Source: Phaeocystidibacter sp965659415
Lineage (GTDB): Bacteria; Bacteroidota; Bacteroidia; Flavobacteriales; Schleiferiaceae
Reading direction: 5' to 3'
DNA: 64,000 nucleotides
Assembly: GCA_965659415.1 (NCBI GenBank)
Contig: CBFHVA010000004.1
Coordinates: 109,967-173,966 of the forward strand
Within the stretch, counting starts at the first letter, position 1; every line of letters starts with the position of its first letter. Below, in pieces: positions 17,362 through 26,500 of this stretch. Made by a program: the position numbers and the translations under genes. The notes beneath the pieces are model-generated. The model was given only the letters and a program-made list of their open reading frames with translations, had not been told where the DNA came from and made no database searches.

Positions 17362-19878
17362 TTATGAGCCACAAGCCTCACAATCGTCTGGATTATCAAT
17401 AGAGCAGCTAATCATTTCCTCTTCGGTATATGACCTGCCTTTTTCAGGCATTACTACTGTATTTTCCATAGTCATTGAAGCTTGAGCCCGAGCGAGCTTC
17501 TGGGCATTTACTTCGGCTTGAGCCTGTTCTGCTACCTGAGCAACTTGTGCTTCGGCTGCTGGAATTTCGGTTGGCTTTGCTTCCGTTACTGGCTCTACTT
17601 CCGACTTAGCTTGCTTGGCTACCGTGAACTGGATAGCTTGAGAAGCGGCTTTCGTACGGAGGTAGTACATACCCGTTTTCAATCCTTTCTTCCATGCGTA
17701 GAAGTGCATAGAAGTAAGTTTACCCATGTTTGGCGATTCAATGAAGAGGTTCAAACTCTGTGATTGATCTATGAATGCACCACGGTCGGCGGACATATCA
17801 ATGATGTCGCGCATGGACATTTCCCAAACGGTTTTGTAAAGTTCCTTGATGTTCTCAGGAATGGCGTCAATGTGCTGGATGGAACCGTTTGCACGCATGA
17901 TTTCATTCTTGATATCCTCATTCCACAATCCCAACTTCACTAGGTCGAGCAACAAGTGCTTGTTCACTACGATGAACTCACCTGAAAGAACTCTACGCGT
18001 GTAGATGTTAGATGTGTATGGCTCGAAACACTCGTTGTTGCCAAGGATTTGTGAGGTAGATGCGGTTGGCATTGGAGCGAGTAACAAGGAGTTACGCGTA
18101 CCGGTTTTCATCACGTTGTCACGTAAATCTTTCCAGTCCCAACGGCCACTCAATTCGCTATCTGAAATCCCCCACATATCGAACTGGAACTCACCTTTTG
18201 AAAGTGGTGAACCTTCGAATGTTTCGTACGCACCTTCTTCTTTGGCGATGTCCATTGACGACTTTAATGAAGCAAAGTAGATGGTTTCGAAGATGTCCTT
18301 GTTCAACTGCTTAGCTTCCTCGCCAGTGAAAGGAAAGCGCATCAAGATGAAGGCATCCGCCAAACCTTGCACACCGATGCCGATAGGACGATGGCGCATG
18401 TTGCTGTTGCGAGCTTCAGGAACAGGGTAGTAGTTGCGATCGATGATCTTGTTCAAGTTCTTGGTGATCTTGTACGTTACATCGTAAAGCTTTTGGTGAT
18501 CGAACTGCCCATCTTCAATGAACATAGGAAGAGCGATAGATGCCAAGTTGCAAACCGCTACTTCGTCAGGAGCTGTGTACTCGATAATCTCTGTACAGAG
18601 GTTTGAGCTGCGGATGGTACCCAAGTTCTTTTGGTTCGACTTGGCATTCGCGGCGTCTTTGTACAACATGTACGGAGTGCCGGTTTCGATTTGCGACTCC
18701 ATTACTTTCGACCAAAGCTCACGCGCTTTGATGGTCTTGCGACCTTTGCCTTCTTCCTCATACTGGAGGTAGAGCTTTTCAAATTCCTCACCGTGAGTAT
18801 TGTGCAAATCGGCACACTCGTTTGGATCCATGAGGGTCCATTCTGCATCTTCTTCAACGCGCTTCATGAACAAATCAGGAATCCAAAGAGCGTAGAATAA
18901 GTCACGTGCACGAAGTTCTTCTTTACCGTGATTCTTCTTCAAATCGAGGAAGTCGAATACGTCTGCGTGCCATGGCTCAAGGTACATAGCGAATGAACCT
19001 TTACGCTTACCACCACCCTGGTCAACATAACGAGCTGTATCATTGAACACGCGAAGCATCGGAACCAATCCGTTTGAAGTACCGTTTGTACCGCGGATGT
19101 AAGATCCCGTAGCGCGGATATTGTGTGCACTCAAACCGATTCCACCTGCACTTTGTGAAATCTTGGCGCATTGCTTTAATGTGTCGTAAATACCGTCTAT
19201 GCTGTCGTCTTTCATGGTGAGAAGGAAGCAGCTCGACATTTGTGGTTTTGGTGTTCCTGCATTGAAGAGCGTTGGAGTTGCGTGCGTGAAGTACTTCTTC
19301 GACATCAACTCGTATGTTTCAACGGCAGCTTCAAGGTCATCTTTGTGAATCCCGATAGAAACGCGCATCAACATGTGTTGTGGACGCTCGGCAATTTGAC
19401 CGTTCAAACGAAGGAGGTAAGAACGCTCGAGTGTTTTGAAACCGAAATAATCGTAAGAGAAATCGCGATCATAGATCAATGCGGAATCTAGGAACTCGGC
19501 GTTTTCTTGAATGATTTCGTGCACATCTTCAGCAATAAGCGGTGAGTGCAGTCCGGTTTTTGGGTTTACGTAGTCGTGCAGATCCTTCATGGTTTCTGAG
19601 AACGACTTCGTGGTGTTCTTGTGCAGGTTGGATACGGCGATGCGGGCTGCAAGTTGCGCGTAATCTGGGTGCTTGATGGTCATCGATGCGGCTACTTCCG
19701 CTGCAAGGCTGTCGAGCTCGGAGGTAGTAACACCGTCGTAGAGACCTTCAATCACACGCATGGCAACAGATACAGGATCAGTCAGAGGGCTCAAGCCGTA
19801 GCATAGCTTTTGAATACGAGCCGTGATTTTGTCAAACTTAACGGCTTCCTTCCGGCCGTCTCTTTTTAATACGTGCAT
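17362..19878 (-). CDS. nrdA: Class I ribonucleotide reductase, alpha subunit
   Basis: Large subunit reducing ribonucleoside diphosphates to deoxyribonucleotides using the radical from NrdB. I start at the ATG at 19878 (838 residues): it begins directly with the ATP-cone regulatory domain (HVLKRDGRKEAVKFDKI), whereas the 55 residues upstream read from the nrdB-nrdA spacer. Visible: THATPTLFNAGTPKPQMSSCFLL with a catalytic Cys, NLCTEI with the second active-site Cys/Glu, LAPMPTASTSQILGNNECFEPY, and a C-terminal CEAC pair reduced by thioredoxin. An Ala/Glu-rich linker of about 60 residues precedes the C-terminal tail. Transcribed with nrdB. Confidence 0.96.
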   Translation of the reverse strand: MHVLKRDGRKEAVKFDKITARIQKLCYGLSPLTDPVSVAMRVIEGLYDGVTTSELDSLAAEVAASMTIKHPDYAQLAARIAVSNLHKNTTKSFSETMKDLHDYVNPKTGLHSPLIAEDVHEIIQENAEFLDSALIYDRDFSYDYFGFKTLERSYLLRLNGQIAERPQHMLMRVSIGIHKDDLEAAVETYELMSKKYFTHATPTLFNAGTPKPQMSSCFLLTMKDDSIDGIYDTLKQCAKISQSAGGIGLSAHNIRATGSYIRGTNGTSNGLVPMLRVFNDTARYVDQGGGKRKGSFAMYLEPWHADVFDFLDLKKNHGKEELRARDLFYALWIPDLFMKRVEEDAEWTLMDPNECADLHNTHGEEFEKLYLQYEEEGKGRKTIKARELWSKVMESQIETGTPYMLYKDAANAKSNQKNLGTIRSSNLCTEIIEYTAPDEVAVCNLASIALPMFIEDGQFDHQKLYDVTYKITKNLNKIIDRNYYPVPEARNSNMRHRPIGIGVQGLADAFILMRFPFTGEEAKQLNKDIFETIYFASLKSSMDIAKEEGAYETFEGSPLSKGEFQFDMWGISDSELSGRWDWKDLRDNVMKTGTRNSLLLAPMPTASTSQILGNNECFEPYTSNIYTRRVLSGEFIVVNKHLLLDLVKLGLWNEDIKNEIMRANGSIQHIDAIPENIKELYKTVWEMSMRDIIDMSADRGAFIDQSQSLNLFIESPNMGKLTSMHFYAWKKGLKTGMYYLRTKAASQAIQFTVAKQAKSEVEPVTEAKPTEIPAAEAQVAQVAEQAQAEVNAQKLARAQASMTMENTVVMPEKGRSYTEEEMISCSIDNPDDCEACGS

Positions 19879-19945
19879 TTTATATAGGGTTTTGGGTGGA
19901 GTTTCAGTGGGTGCTTGATTGTTCAGTTGGTTTAGAGGTGCCGAT

Positions 19946-20932
19946 CTAGAAGTCGTCGTCAAAGCTGAAGGTGTTCTCCTTCTCTTCGTCTGCTTTACCG
20001 GTTCCAACACCTGCTTTGCGATAGTCGGATACGCGCTTCTCAAAGAAGTTTGTTTTACCTTCTAGTGAGATCATTTCCATGAATTCGAATGGATTGCTCA
20101 CGTTGTATACTTTCTCACAGTTCAATTCCGACAAAAGGCGATCGGCCACAAATTCGAGGTACTGTACCATCAAGCGAGAGTTCATGCCAATTAGGTCTAC
20201 AGGAAGCGATTCCGTGATAAAGGAACGCTCAATATCCAAGGCCTCTGTAATGATCTGCTTGATGCGATCCTTCGGAACTTGGTTAATTAAGTGGTTGTTG
20301 TGCAAGTGAACGGCAAAGTCGCAGTGCATCCCTTCGTCGCGAGAAATGAGCTCGTTTGAGAAAGTCAAGCCTGGCATCAATCCGCGCTTTTTCAACCAGA
20401 AAATGGAGCAGAATGAACCTGAGAAGAAAATTCCTTCAACGGCTGCGAAGGCAATCAAGCGCTCGGCAAACGATGGCGACTCAATCCAACGAAGAGCCCA
20501 ATCGGCTTTTTCCTTAATGGCATCAAAGGTTTCAATCGCGTGGAACAAACGATCGCGTTCTGCTGGATCCTTGATGAGGGTGTCAATCAACAACGAATAG
20601 GTTTCGCTGTGGATATTCTCCATCATAATCTGGAAACCGTAGAAGAACTTCGCTTCGGTGTACTGAACCTCATTTACGAAGTTTTCAGCTAGGTTCTCAT
20701 TAACGATTCCATCACTCGCTGCGAAAAACGCAAGTACGTGTTTGATGAAATAGCGTTCGTCGTCGTTGAGTTTGGTTTCCCAATCTTTTATATCTGAGTG
20801 AAGATCGATTTCCTCAGCCGTCCAAAAACTAGCTTCAGATTTCTTATACCACTCCCATATGTCATGGTGCTTAATTGGAAAGAGTACAAAGCGGTCTTTA
20901 TTCTCTTGTAAGATCGGTTCTACCTGGCTCAT
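19946..20932 (-). CDS. nrdB: Class I ribonucleotide reductase, beta subunit
   Basis: Small subunit (328 residues) holding the di-iron/tyrosyl radical cofactor. Iron-ligand regions are visible: FWTAEEIDL (Asp/Glu), YTEAKFFYGFQIMMENIHSETYSLLIDTL (Glu, Glu, His, and the radical Tyr region), and ISRDEGMHCDFAVHL (Glu, His). The C-terminus is acidic and ends FSFDDDF, the kind of tail that docks onto NrdA. It is upstream of nrdA, with 67 bp between. Upstream is a 326-bp gene-free region that probably holds its control sites. Confidence 0.96.
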   Translation of the reverse strand: MSQVEPILQENKDRFVLFPIKHHDIWEWYKKSEASFWTAEEIDLHSDIKDWETKLNDDERYFIKHVLAFFAASDGIVNENLAENFVNEVQYTEAKFFYGFQIMMENIHSETYSLLIDTLIKDPAERDRLFHAIETFDAIKEKADWALRWIESPSFAERLIAFAAVEGIFFSGSFCSIFWLKKRGLMPGLTFSNELISRDEGMHCDFAVHLHNNHLINQVPKDRIKQIITEALDIERSFITESLPVDLIGMNSRLMVQYLEFVADRLLSELNCEKVYNVSNPFEFMEMISLEGKTNFFEKRVSDYRKAGVGTGKADEEKENTFSFDDDF

Positions 20933-21258
20933 AGCGTCAATTTATCTAGGGGCGTGCCGTTCGGGAACGCCGATTAAAATAAAGTATGTTTCTGGTTTTC
21001 AAGCCTTTAACAGGCTAAGATCATGCAATGGACAGCGAGGTCTGCGTCATGTTCTCTTACAAATCTTGGAAATGCATCTCCAGTAACCAAGGGGTGGTTA
21101 TTCACAATTTGTAGGAGTTTTCAACATGTTTGCATAACCCCTCTTTCGCGAAAGCCACGTATTCTGTGAGATAGAAAAAATGCAACCCTGAATTTGGGTT
21201 TTCGACAGAAAGAAATGAACACCTATTGTTAAAAACCTCGATTGAGGAGACCAAAAAA
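20933..21258. other. Gene-free region upstream of nrdB
   Basis: 326 bp with no gene. Contents I can point to: TTATTCACA at 21098-21106, matching the DnaA-box pattern TTATnCACA; a perfect 12-bp palindrome CTTTCGCGAAAG at 21143-21154; short inverted repeats near 20950-20970 (GGCGT...ACGCC); and CCTCGATTGAGG (21236-21247) next to five T on the minus strand, a weak terminator candidate for the DUF3109 gene. DnaA control of nrd genes is known in E. coli; here it is only suggested. Confidence 0.45.
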
Positions 21259-21831
21259 TTAGCGGTTCAACCAGGCCGTTGCCACCTCGTCCAATTCGTC
21301 GTACCATTTGTCGCCATAACGACGGATCAACGCGTCTTTCACAAACTTGTAAACCGGTACGTTCAATTCTTTTCCCAGCGTGCAAGCATCAGAACAGATA
21401 TCCCACTTGTCATAGTTCACCGCATGGAAGGAGTTGTACTCGGTGATTCGCACGGGATATAGATGACAAGAAACTGGTTTTTTAAAGTCCACTACACCTT
21501 CATTGTGGGCCTTTTCAATCCCGCAGAGGGTGGTTCCTTTTTCGTCGAATATGACGTATGCACACTCTTTGCCATTTGCTAGAGGTGTCACTTGGTCGCC
21601 GTCATCGTCAATGACCCAAGCACCCTGTTCTTCGATAGCTTGCTTACCCTCATCACGTAAGAAAGGCATCACGCACTCTTGAATCTCGTCGAGTATGGCG
21701 GTTTCTGATTCGAGGAGGGGGGCGCCTGAATCTCCTTCCACACAACAAGCTCCTTTGCACGCGCTCAAATTGCATACAAAGTCTTTTTCAAGCACATCTT
21801 CCGATACGAGGGTTTTCCCAATTTGAATCAT
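21259..21831 (-). CDS. DUF3109 family protein (Cys-rich, YkgJ-like)
   Basis: 190-residue cytosolic protein of the DUF3109 family, common in Bacteroidota and of unknown function. The N-terminal cysteine cluster FVCNLSACKGACCVEGDSGAP plus later Cys (KECAYV, TTLCGIE, VSCHLYPVRI, DICSDACTLG) is like the metal or Fe-S cluster pattern of YkgJ-type proteins. A perfect -7 box TACTTTTG ends 4 nt before the ATG. Divergent from the 82-residue membrane protein gene. Confidence 0.88.
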   Translation of the reverse strand: MIQIGKTLVSEDVLEKDFVCNLSACKGACCVEGDSGAPLLESETAILDEIQECVMPFLRDEGKQAIEEQGAWVIDDDGDQVTPLANGKECAYVIFDEKGTTLCGIEKAHNEGVVDFKKPVSCHLYPVRITEYNSFHAVNYDKWDICSDACTLGKELNVPVYKFVKDALIRRYGDKWYDELDEVATAWLNR

Positions 21832-21835
21832 GTGG

Positions 21836-21843
21836 CAAAAGTA
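21836..21843 (-). promoter_or_regulatory. -7 box TACTTTTG, 4 nt before the DUF3109 start
   Basis: Perfect TAnnTTTG match ending 4 nt before the ATG at 21831; predicts a leaderless or nearly leaderless transcript. Confidence 0.55.
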
Positions 21844-21907
21844 CGGTAACTCTCATTTTGAAGTTCAAATGAACGAACAAAAGTGCTCTCTATCAGTTTA
21901 ATAATGC

Positions 21908-22156
21908 ATGGAAAGATTAGAGGATAGAATTTCCAACTGGGTACTCGGGACCTCCATTTTAGTGGCCATTTATATGGTTGCTGTTGCTTCTTCTTTAGAT
22001 TGGATGCAACGCTTGGCACTGTTCATAGGAATGGTGTTCCCTTTAGTCTTGATTCGCATGGTCATCGTTACTTTGAAATCAGACTATACCTTAGAGGATA
22101 CTTTCGAAGATCGATTTTATGAAGATGGCTCCACACGCTCTGGGAAAGAGCAATAG
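21908..22156 (+). CDS. Small two-helix membrane protein, unknown function
   Basis: 82 residues: a short amphipathic start (MERLEDRISNW), two hydrophobic helices (about 12-30 and 34-56) and an acidic C-terminal tail (DYTLEDTFEDRFYEDGSTRSGKEQ). The type is frequent next to housekeeping genes in Flavobacteriales; I know no function. It is convergent with recJ, 3 bp from its end. Confidence 0.6.
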   Translation: MERLEDRISNWVLGTSILVAIYMVAVASSLDWMQRLALFIGMVFPLVLIRMVIVTLKSDYTLEDTFEDRFYEDGSTRSGKEQ

Positions 22157-22159
22157 GAC

Positions 22160-23839
22160 CTATTGAATGTCAACAACCCGAAGTTGCATTTTGCGAACAC
22201 CTCGGAACTCATTGTATTCGATGTGGTAGGCCATTTTTGCATCTCCACTTTTTACTAAATCTTCTTGGTGGCCCATTCCAAAGGCTATGCATTCAATCTC
22301 TTTCAGGCTGAATTTCAAATGCGTTTTGTCTGCGCCAATCAACTTCACGTCTTGAGCGTTTTCGATGGGGCAACTGAATACTGGGATGTCGTTTTGGGGC
22401 CCATGAGGCTGGAATAAGGTCAGCCTTCGTTCAAACTGACTGGTAATTTGTTCCGGTAATAACTTTGCATCAATTTGAATTTGCTGCACCTTCATCTCGT
22501 CGGACAAATGGGCTCCAACATAAGTGTCAAATGCCACTTTAAAGTCACTGAGCTTTTCGGCTGATAAGGTCATTCCTGCCGCATATTTATGTCCGCCGAA
22601 CTGCAGTAAGTGTTCAGAACAAGCATCCAAAGCGTCGTATAAATTGAATCCTGGAACGCTTCGGGCGCTACCGGCCAAGTGTCCGTTGCTCTCGGTGAGT
22701 ACTATGGTAGGTCGGAATATCGATTCTATCAGTCTCGAAGCTACAATGCCAATGACCCCCTTATGCCATTTGGGATTGTAAACGACGGTACTGTTTAACA
22801 TTTTGGCATCGTCTTGAGCCTGAGTTAAGGCTTCTTCGGATATGGATTTATCGAGGTTCTTTCGAGTCTGATTGTGCTCGTTGATTTCAGCTAAGAAGCT
22901 TTGAGCGGTCATTTGCGACTGACTCCGCATGAGTTCCACCGCCGACGAGGCGCTTCGAATTCTGCCCGCTGCATTAATCCTAGGTGCAATCGTGAATACC
23001 AAATCCACAATGTTGAATTGGGTTTTTCGGGCATTCCGTATCATTAACTCAAAGGCAGGTCGAGGGCTGGAATTAATCCTCTCTAATCCCTTCTTAGCCA
23101 GAATGCGGTTCTCTCCGGTAATGGGCACTATATCCGCTCCAATGCTCACAGCCAGCAAGTCAGTATACTTATCCAGACTATCAGCTGCTGCTCCTTTTCG
23201 CTCTGCAATGGCTTGGCATAATTTATAGCCGACTCCACAACCTGACAATTCTTTATACGGATAGTTACAGTCGGCTCGTTTCGGATCTAGGATCGCGTAG
23301 GCATTAGGAAGAGTATCACCTGGAGTATGGTGATCGCATATTATTAAATCGATTCCGCTTTCTCTGGCGAATTGAGCTTGCTCAAAAGCTTTGATGCCAC
23401 AATCAAGGGCCACAATGACGCTTGCCTGACTATCGCGGGCGAATTCGATTCCCATTTTTGATATGCCGTAACCTTCTTTATATCGATCCGGTATATAATA
23501 GGTCACTTCACTCGTGTACTCTTCAAGAAATGAACTCATCAAGGCGACGGCCGTAGTCCCGTCCACGTCGTAATCACCATAAACCATAATGGACTCTCTG
23601 GAGTGAATAGCTTTCAGGAGTCGGTCTACAGCCTTGTCCATATCCTTCATCAACCAAGGTCGATATAGGTCGTCTTCATTCGGTTTAAAAAACCTTCGGG
23701 CAGCTTCAAAATCTCGAATTCCGCGGTTCCACAGGAGCTGGGTTAGCGTAGTGTCGAACTTCAGACTTGCCTGGAGTTGGTCAAATTGAGGGTCACTGAT
23801 CTCGGGAGTTGAAATCCATTCTTTCTTCGGAGAACTCAT
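22160..23839 (-). CDS. recJ: Single-stranded-DNA-specific exonuclease RecJ
   Basis: 5'-3' ssDNA exonuclease acting in RecF-pathway recombination and mismatch repair. DHH-superfamily motifs are in place: YGDYDVDGTTAVAL (motif I, metal-binding Asp), VALDCGIKA, ICDHHTPGD (motif III DHH), GCGVGYKL, and the DHHA1-type GGHKYAAGMTL near residue 410. A C-terminal OB-like domain (about 460-559) follows. At 559 residues it is full length. A TAACATTG -7-like box lies 4 nt before the ATG. Confidence 0.96.
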   Translation of the reverse strand: MSSPKKEWISTPEISDPQFDQLQASLKFDTTLTQLLWNRGIRDFEAARRFFKPNEDDLYRPWLMKDMDKAVDRLLKAIHSRESIMVYGDYDVDGTTAVALMSSFLEEYTSEVTYYIPDRYKEGYGISKMGIEFARDSQASVIVALDCGIKAFEQAQFARESGIDLIICDHHTPGDTLPNAYAILDPKRADCNYPYKELSGCGVGYKLCQAIAERKGAAADSLDKYTDLLAVSIGADIVPITGENRILAKKGLERINSSPRPAFELMIRNARKTQFNIVDLVFTIAPRINAAGRIRSASSAVELMRSQSQMTAQSFLAEINEHNQTRKNLDKSISEEALTQAQDDAKMLNSTVVYNPKWHKGVIGIVASRLIESIFRPTIVLTESNGHLAGSARSVPGFNLYDALDACSEHLLQFGGHKYAAGMTLSAEKLSDFKVAFDTYVGAHLSDEMKVQQIQIDAKLLPEQITSQFERRLTLFQPHGPQNDIPVFSCPIENAQDVKLIGADKTHLKFSLKEIECIAFGMGHQEDLVKSGDAKMAYHIEYNEFRGVRKMQLRVVDIQ

Positions 23840-23903
23840 GTTGCAATGTTACGAAAGAACACGCCGATTTTCTGGCAATCACACGAATACAAACGGATTA
23901 TTC

Positions 23904-24995
23904 TCAACGGTTTTGGAAAACGTCATTTTGACGTTCAACACTGTACTTGTGAATGATTTGAAATAGCTCTTGAACCAGAGCTGGACTGAGTTTCATGTCG
24001 CTAGCTTGTAATCCACGCTTCGCGAGAATCTCAAACCAACGATCCATTTGAAAGATGGAAATATCATTCTCCACCTTCACTTCACCAATCTCTTCTACGA
24101 CCTGCATGCGATTGAAAATCAACTTGACAATCTCCTCATCCAAATCATCAATTTTAGTGCGCAACTGATCAAGGAGGGAGTGAGCAGAGTCGTTTCTCGG
24201 TTCGGCATTTCGAATCACCAGGCGGTCGATCATTTCAACGAGTCGTGCCGGCGTGATTTGCTGAGCAGAATCGCTAAGTGCTTTATCGGGAGTGATATGC
24301 GTTTCGATCATCAATCCATCCAAGTTGATGTCCATCGCAGTTTGGCTCACTTGCTCCAGTAAATCGCGTTTTCCGGCAATATGACTCGGGTCGCCAATGA
24401 TTGGAATTTCAGGAGCCTTTGCTCTTAAGGCGAAGCTTAACTCCCATTTGGGTTCGTTGCGATAAGGGGCGCTATTTTCCGCGAAGAACCCTCGATGTAC
24501 GGCTGCGAGTTTCTTCACGTTCATATTGTCCAGACGCTCCAAGGCACCAAGCCAAAGGCCCAAATCGGCGTGAATGGGGTTCTTCACGAACACGGGTATG
24601 TCAACGCCCTTCAATGCTTCAGCAATTTCCTGAACGTAGAAGGGATTTACCGTAGTTCGTGCTCCTAGCCAAAGCACATCAATTCCTGCGTTTAAGCAGA
24701 ACTCCACGTGCTTTGCATTAGCCACTTCGGTCGCAACAGGCACGTTCAATTCACTTTGAACCTTGTTTAGCCATGGCAAGGCTCGAGGTCCAATACCTTC
24801 AAATGAATCAGGACGCGTCCGGGGTTTCCACACCCCAGCTCTTATCACACTTACTTTACCCGATTCAACCAGTTGTTTACTCGTTTCAAAAAGCTGGTCC
24901 TCACTCTCTGCGGAGCAGGGCCCTGCGATCAAAAAGGGCTTGTGCTTGATATCGAACCAAGAAGCAAGTTTACTCGTATTTGTGGTGCTGGTCAT
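23904..24995 (-). CDS. Bifunctional DAHP synthase / chorismate mutase
   Basis: First step of the shikimate pathway (3-deoxy-7-phosphoheptulonate synthesis from PEP and erythrose 4-phosphate) fused to chorismate mutase. The ATG at 24995 gives 363 residues. The N-terminal type I-beta DAHP synthase domain (about 1-265) shows LIAGPCSAES, RAGVWKPRTRPDSFEG, VATEVANAKHVEFC, WLGARTTVNP and IIGDPSHIAGKR. The C-terminal AroQ-type mutase (about 280-363) shows LRTKIDDLDEEIVKLIFNRM. The fusion is usual in Bacteroidota, where the mutase domain feeds back on DAHP synthase. It lies 32 bp after rsmI on the same strand. Confidence 0.93.
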   Translation of the reverse strand: MTSTTNTSKLASWFDIKHKPFLIAGPCSAESEDQLFETSKQLVESGKVSVIRAGVWKPRTRPDSFEGIGPRALPWLNKVQSELNVPVATEVANAKHVEFCLNAGIDVLWLGARTTVNPFYVQEIAEALKGVDIPVFVKNPIHADLGLWLGALERLDNMNVKKLAAVHRGFFAENSAPYRNEPKWELSFALRAKAPEIPIIGDPSHIAGKRDLLEQVSQTAMDINLDGLMIETHITPDKALSDSAQQITPARLVEMIDRLVIRNAEPRNDSAHSLLDQLRTKIDDLDEEIVKLIFNRMQVVEEIGEVKVENDISIFQMDRWFEILAKRGLQASDMKLSPALVQELFQIIHKYSVERQNDVFQNR

Positions 24996-25027
24996 ATATA
25001 TGAATAACAGTTGTGGCACGCTTCGGT

Positions 25028-25690
25028 TTAAGCTCCGGCCACAACTACTACAAATTCTCCCTTTGGAGCATTTTGGTCAAAATGGTTAAGTACTTCTTCA
25101 ACGGTCCCTCGGACAGTTTCTTCAAATTTCTTGCTGATTTCACGCGATACGCTGCATAATCTATCGGGACCGAAGTGTTCTTTGAAGTCGTTTAAGGTCC
25201 TAAGTAGTTTATGCGGACTCTCATAAAAAACCATGGTCCGGACTTCCGAAGTGAGCTGGGTCAATTTCGTTTGACGACCCTTCTTCGGAGGCAAAAAGCC
25301 TTCGAAAGAGAATCGGTCGCAGGGTAAGCCACTATTCACCAAGGCGGGCACAAAGGCCGTTGCCCCAGGTAAGGTCTGAATTTCAACACCTGCTTTTGCC
25401 GCTTCTCGAACCAATAGAAATCCGGGGTCAGAGATGCCCGGAGTTCCTGCATCGGTAATTAGCGCCATGCTTCGTCCGCCCGAAAGCTCATCGACTAAGT
25501 TCCTCACGATTTTGTGCTCGTTATGCATGTGATGCGAGCGCATGGGTGTGTCGATTTGGTAGTGCTTTAATAACTTTCCAGACGTTCTGGTGTCTTCCGC
25601 CAAAATCAACTCTACTTCCTTCAGTACACGCACGGAACGAAAGGTCATGTCTTCTAAATTCCCGACGGGTGTGGGTACAATGTAGAGCAT
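25028..25690 (-). CDS. rsmI: 16S rRNA (cytidine-1402 2'-O)-methyltransferase
   Basis: SAM-dependent tetrapyrrole-methylase-fold enzyme that 2'-O-methylates C1402 in the 16S rRNA decoding region. Clear RsmI motifs: LYIVPTPVGNLEDMTFR at the N-terminus, EDTRTSGKLLKHY, ALITDAGTPGISDPG, LPGATAFVPALVNSGLP and FYESPHKLLRTL. At 220 residues it lacks the C-terminal domain of the longer E. coli enzyme (286 residues), which is normal for Bacteroidota. Confidence 0.95.
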   Translation of the reverse strand: MLYIVPTPVGNLEDMTFRSVRVLKEVELILAEDTRTSGKLLKHYQIDTPMRSHHMHNEHKIVRNLVDELSGGRSMALITDAGTPGISDPGFLLVREAAKAGVEIQTLPGATAFVPALVNSGLPCDRFSFEGFLPPKKGRQTKLTQLTSEVRTMVFYESPHKLLRTLNDFKEHFGPDRLCSVSREISKKFEETVRGTVEEVLNHFDQNAPKGEFVVVVAGA

Positions 25691-25725
25691 GATTGGGGTT
25701 ATAGATTTGGGCTATATGGGTTGGA

Positions 25726-26430
25726 TTAGATCTTGTTGAAACGATGTCCGACGAGATCGAGTAGACGTTGCTCGGTTTCTTCATACTCGGCCCAATCATA
25801 ATCAGGCTTCACCACATTTTGAATGAAAGCAATGCTCTCATCATAGTCTTCCATGGTGTTAATTTGGCTGATTACGCGCTGATAATCTTCTTGTGAGCCC
25901 ATGAATAGTTGCTTCACGAAGGCAATGCGGTCGTTCAGACCGATGTTCAGATTCGCGAGGCGAGAACCTTTATCAGATTGGGAAGGACCTCCATTAAGCG
26001 CATCAACCACTTCTTTAGGAGGTTCAGTTACCTCAGGAGCTGCAGGGGCTGAAACCTCTACTTCCTCTGTTGTAGCTTCTTTCGTTTCAATAGGCGCCTC
26101 AACGGTAGGTGTAGGGCGAGGTTGAGGTTTAGGTGGACCTTCCGGATGAGGGAGTACTTTCACCTCATCTCCCATGGAGAGAGGCTTCTCACTCTCTATT
26201 TCGGTGAATTCTGCTTTCTGTGGTGTGGGTTTTGGTGCCTCTTTTAGCCTACTTACAATGCGTTGTTCCAAGGCTTCATGTACCCGCTGACGCTCGTTTA
26301 AGAATTGAGCAATAAGAGCTTCCTCATAAAGGTTTTCAATCTTTGAAATTAAATCATCCGAAAGTGATTCCGATGAATTGAGAATTTGCTCACAGATGCG
26401 ATCTAGGGCTTCCTTGTTGAAGTTGGACAT
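25726..26430 (-). CDS. Conserved Bacteroidota protein with disordered centre, unknown function
   Basis: 234 residues from the ATG at 26430. Helical N-terminal region (about 1-65), a Pro/Glu/Thr-rich low-complexity centre (about 70-150) that is probably disordered, and a conserved-looking C-terminal helical domain (NDRIAFVKQLFMGSQEDYQRVISQIN, with the end LLDLVGHRFNKI). No signal peptide. I recognise the C-terminal pattern as recurring in flavobacterial hypothetical proteins beside rsmI or tdk but cannot give a role. Divergent from tdk, 70 bp between starts. Confidence 0.7.
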   Translation of the reverse strand: MSNFNKEALDRICEQILNSSESLSDDLISKIENLYEEALIAQFLNERQRVHEALEQRIVSRLKEAPKPTPQKAEFTEIESEKPLSMGDEVKVLPHPEGPPKPQPRPTPTVEAPIETKEATTEEVEVSAPAAPEVTEPPKEVVDALNGGPSQSDKGSRLANLNIGLNDRIAFVKQLFMGSQEDYQRVISQINTMEDYDESIAFIQNVVKPDYDWAEYEETEQRLLDLVGHRFNKI

Positions 26431-26500
26431 GTAACCGACGTTTTGCGGATGGCTTTTCTTAGCTTTGCTTTCATTCGAAAAAGCGATTGGAAAGTACAAA

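Noticed and set aside
19879..20043. 55-residue N-terminal extension of NrdA
   Set aside because: The ATP cone begins at the ATG at 19878, the normal start; the extension reads from the nrdB-nrdA spacer and the nrdB 3' end and is low complexity.
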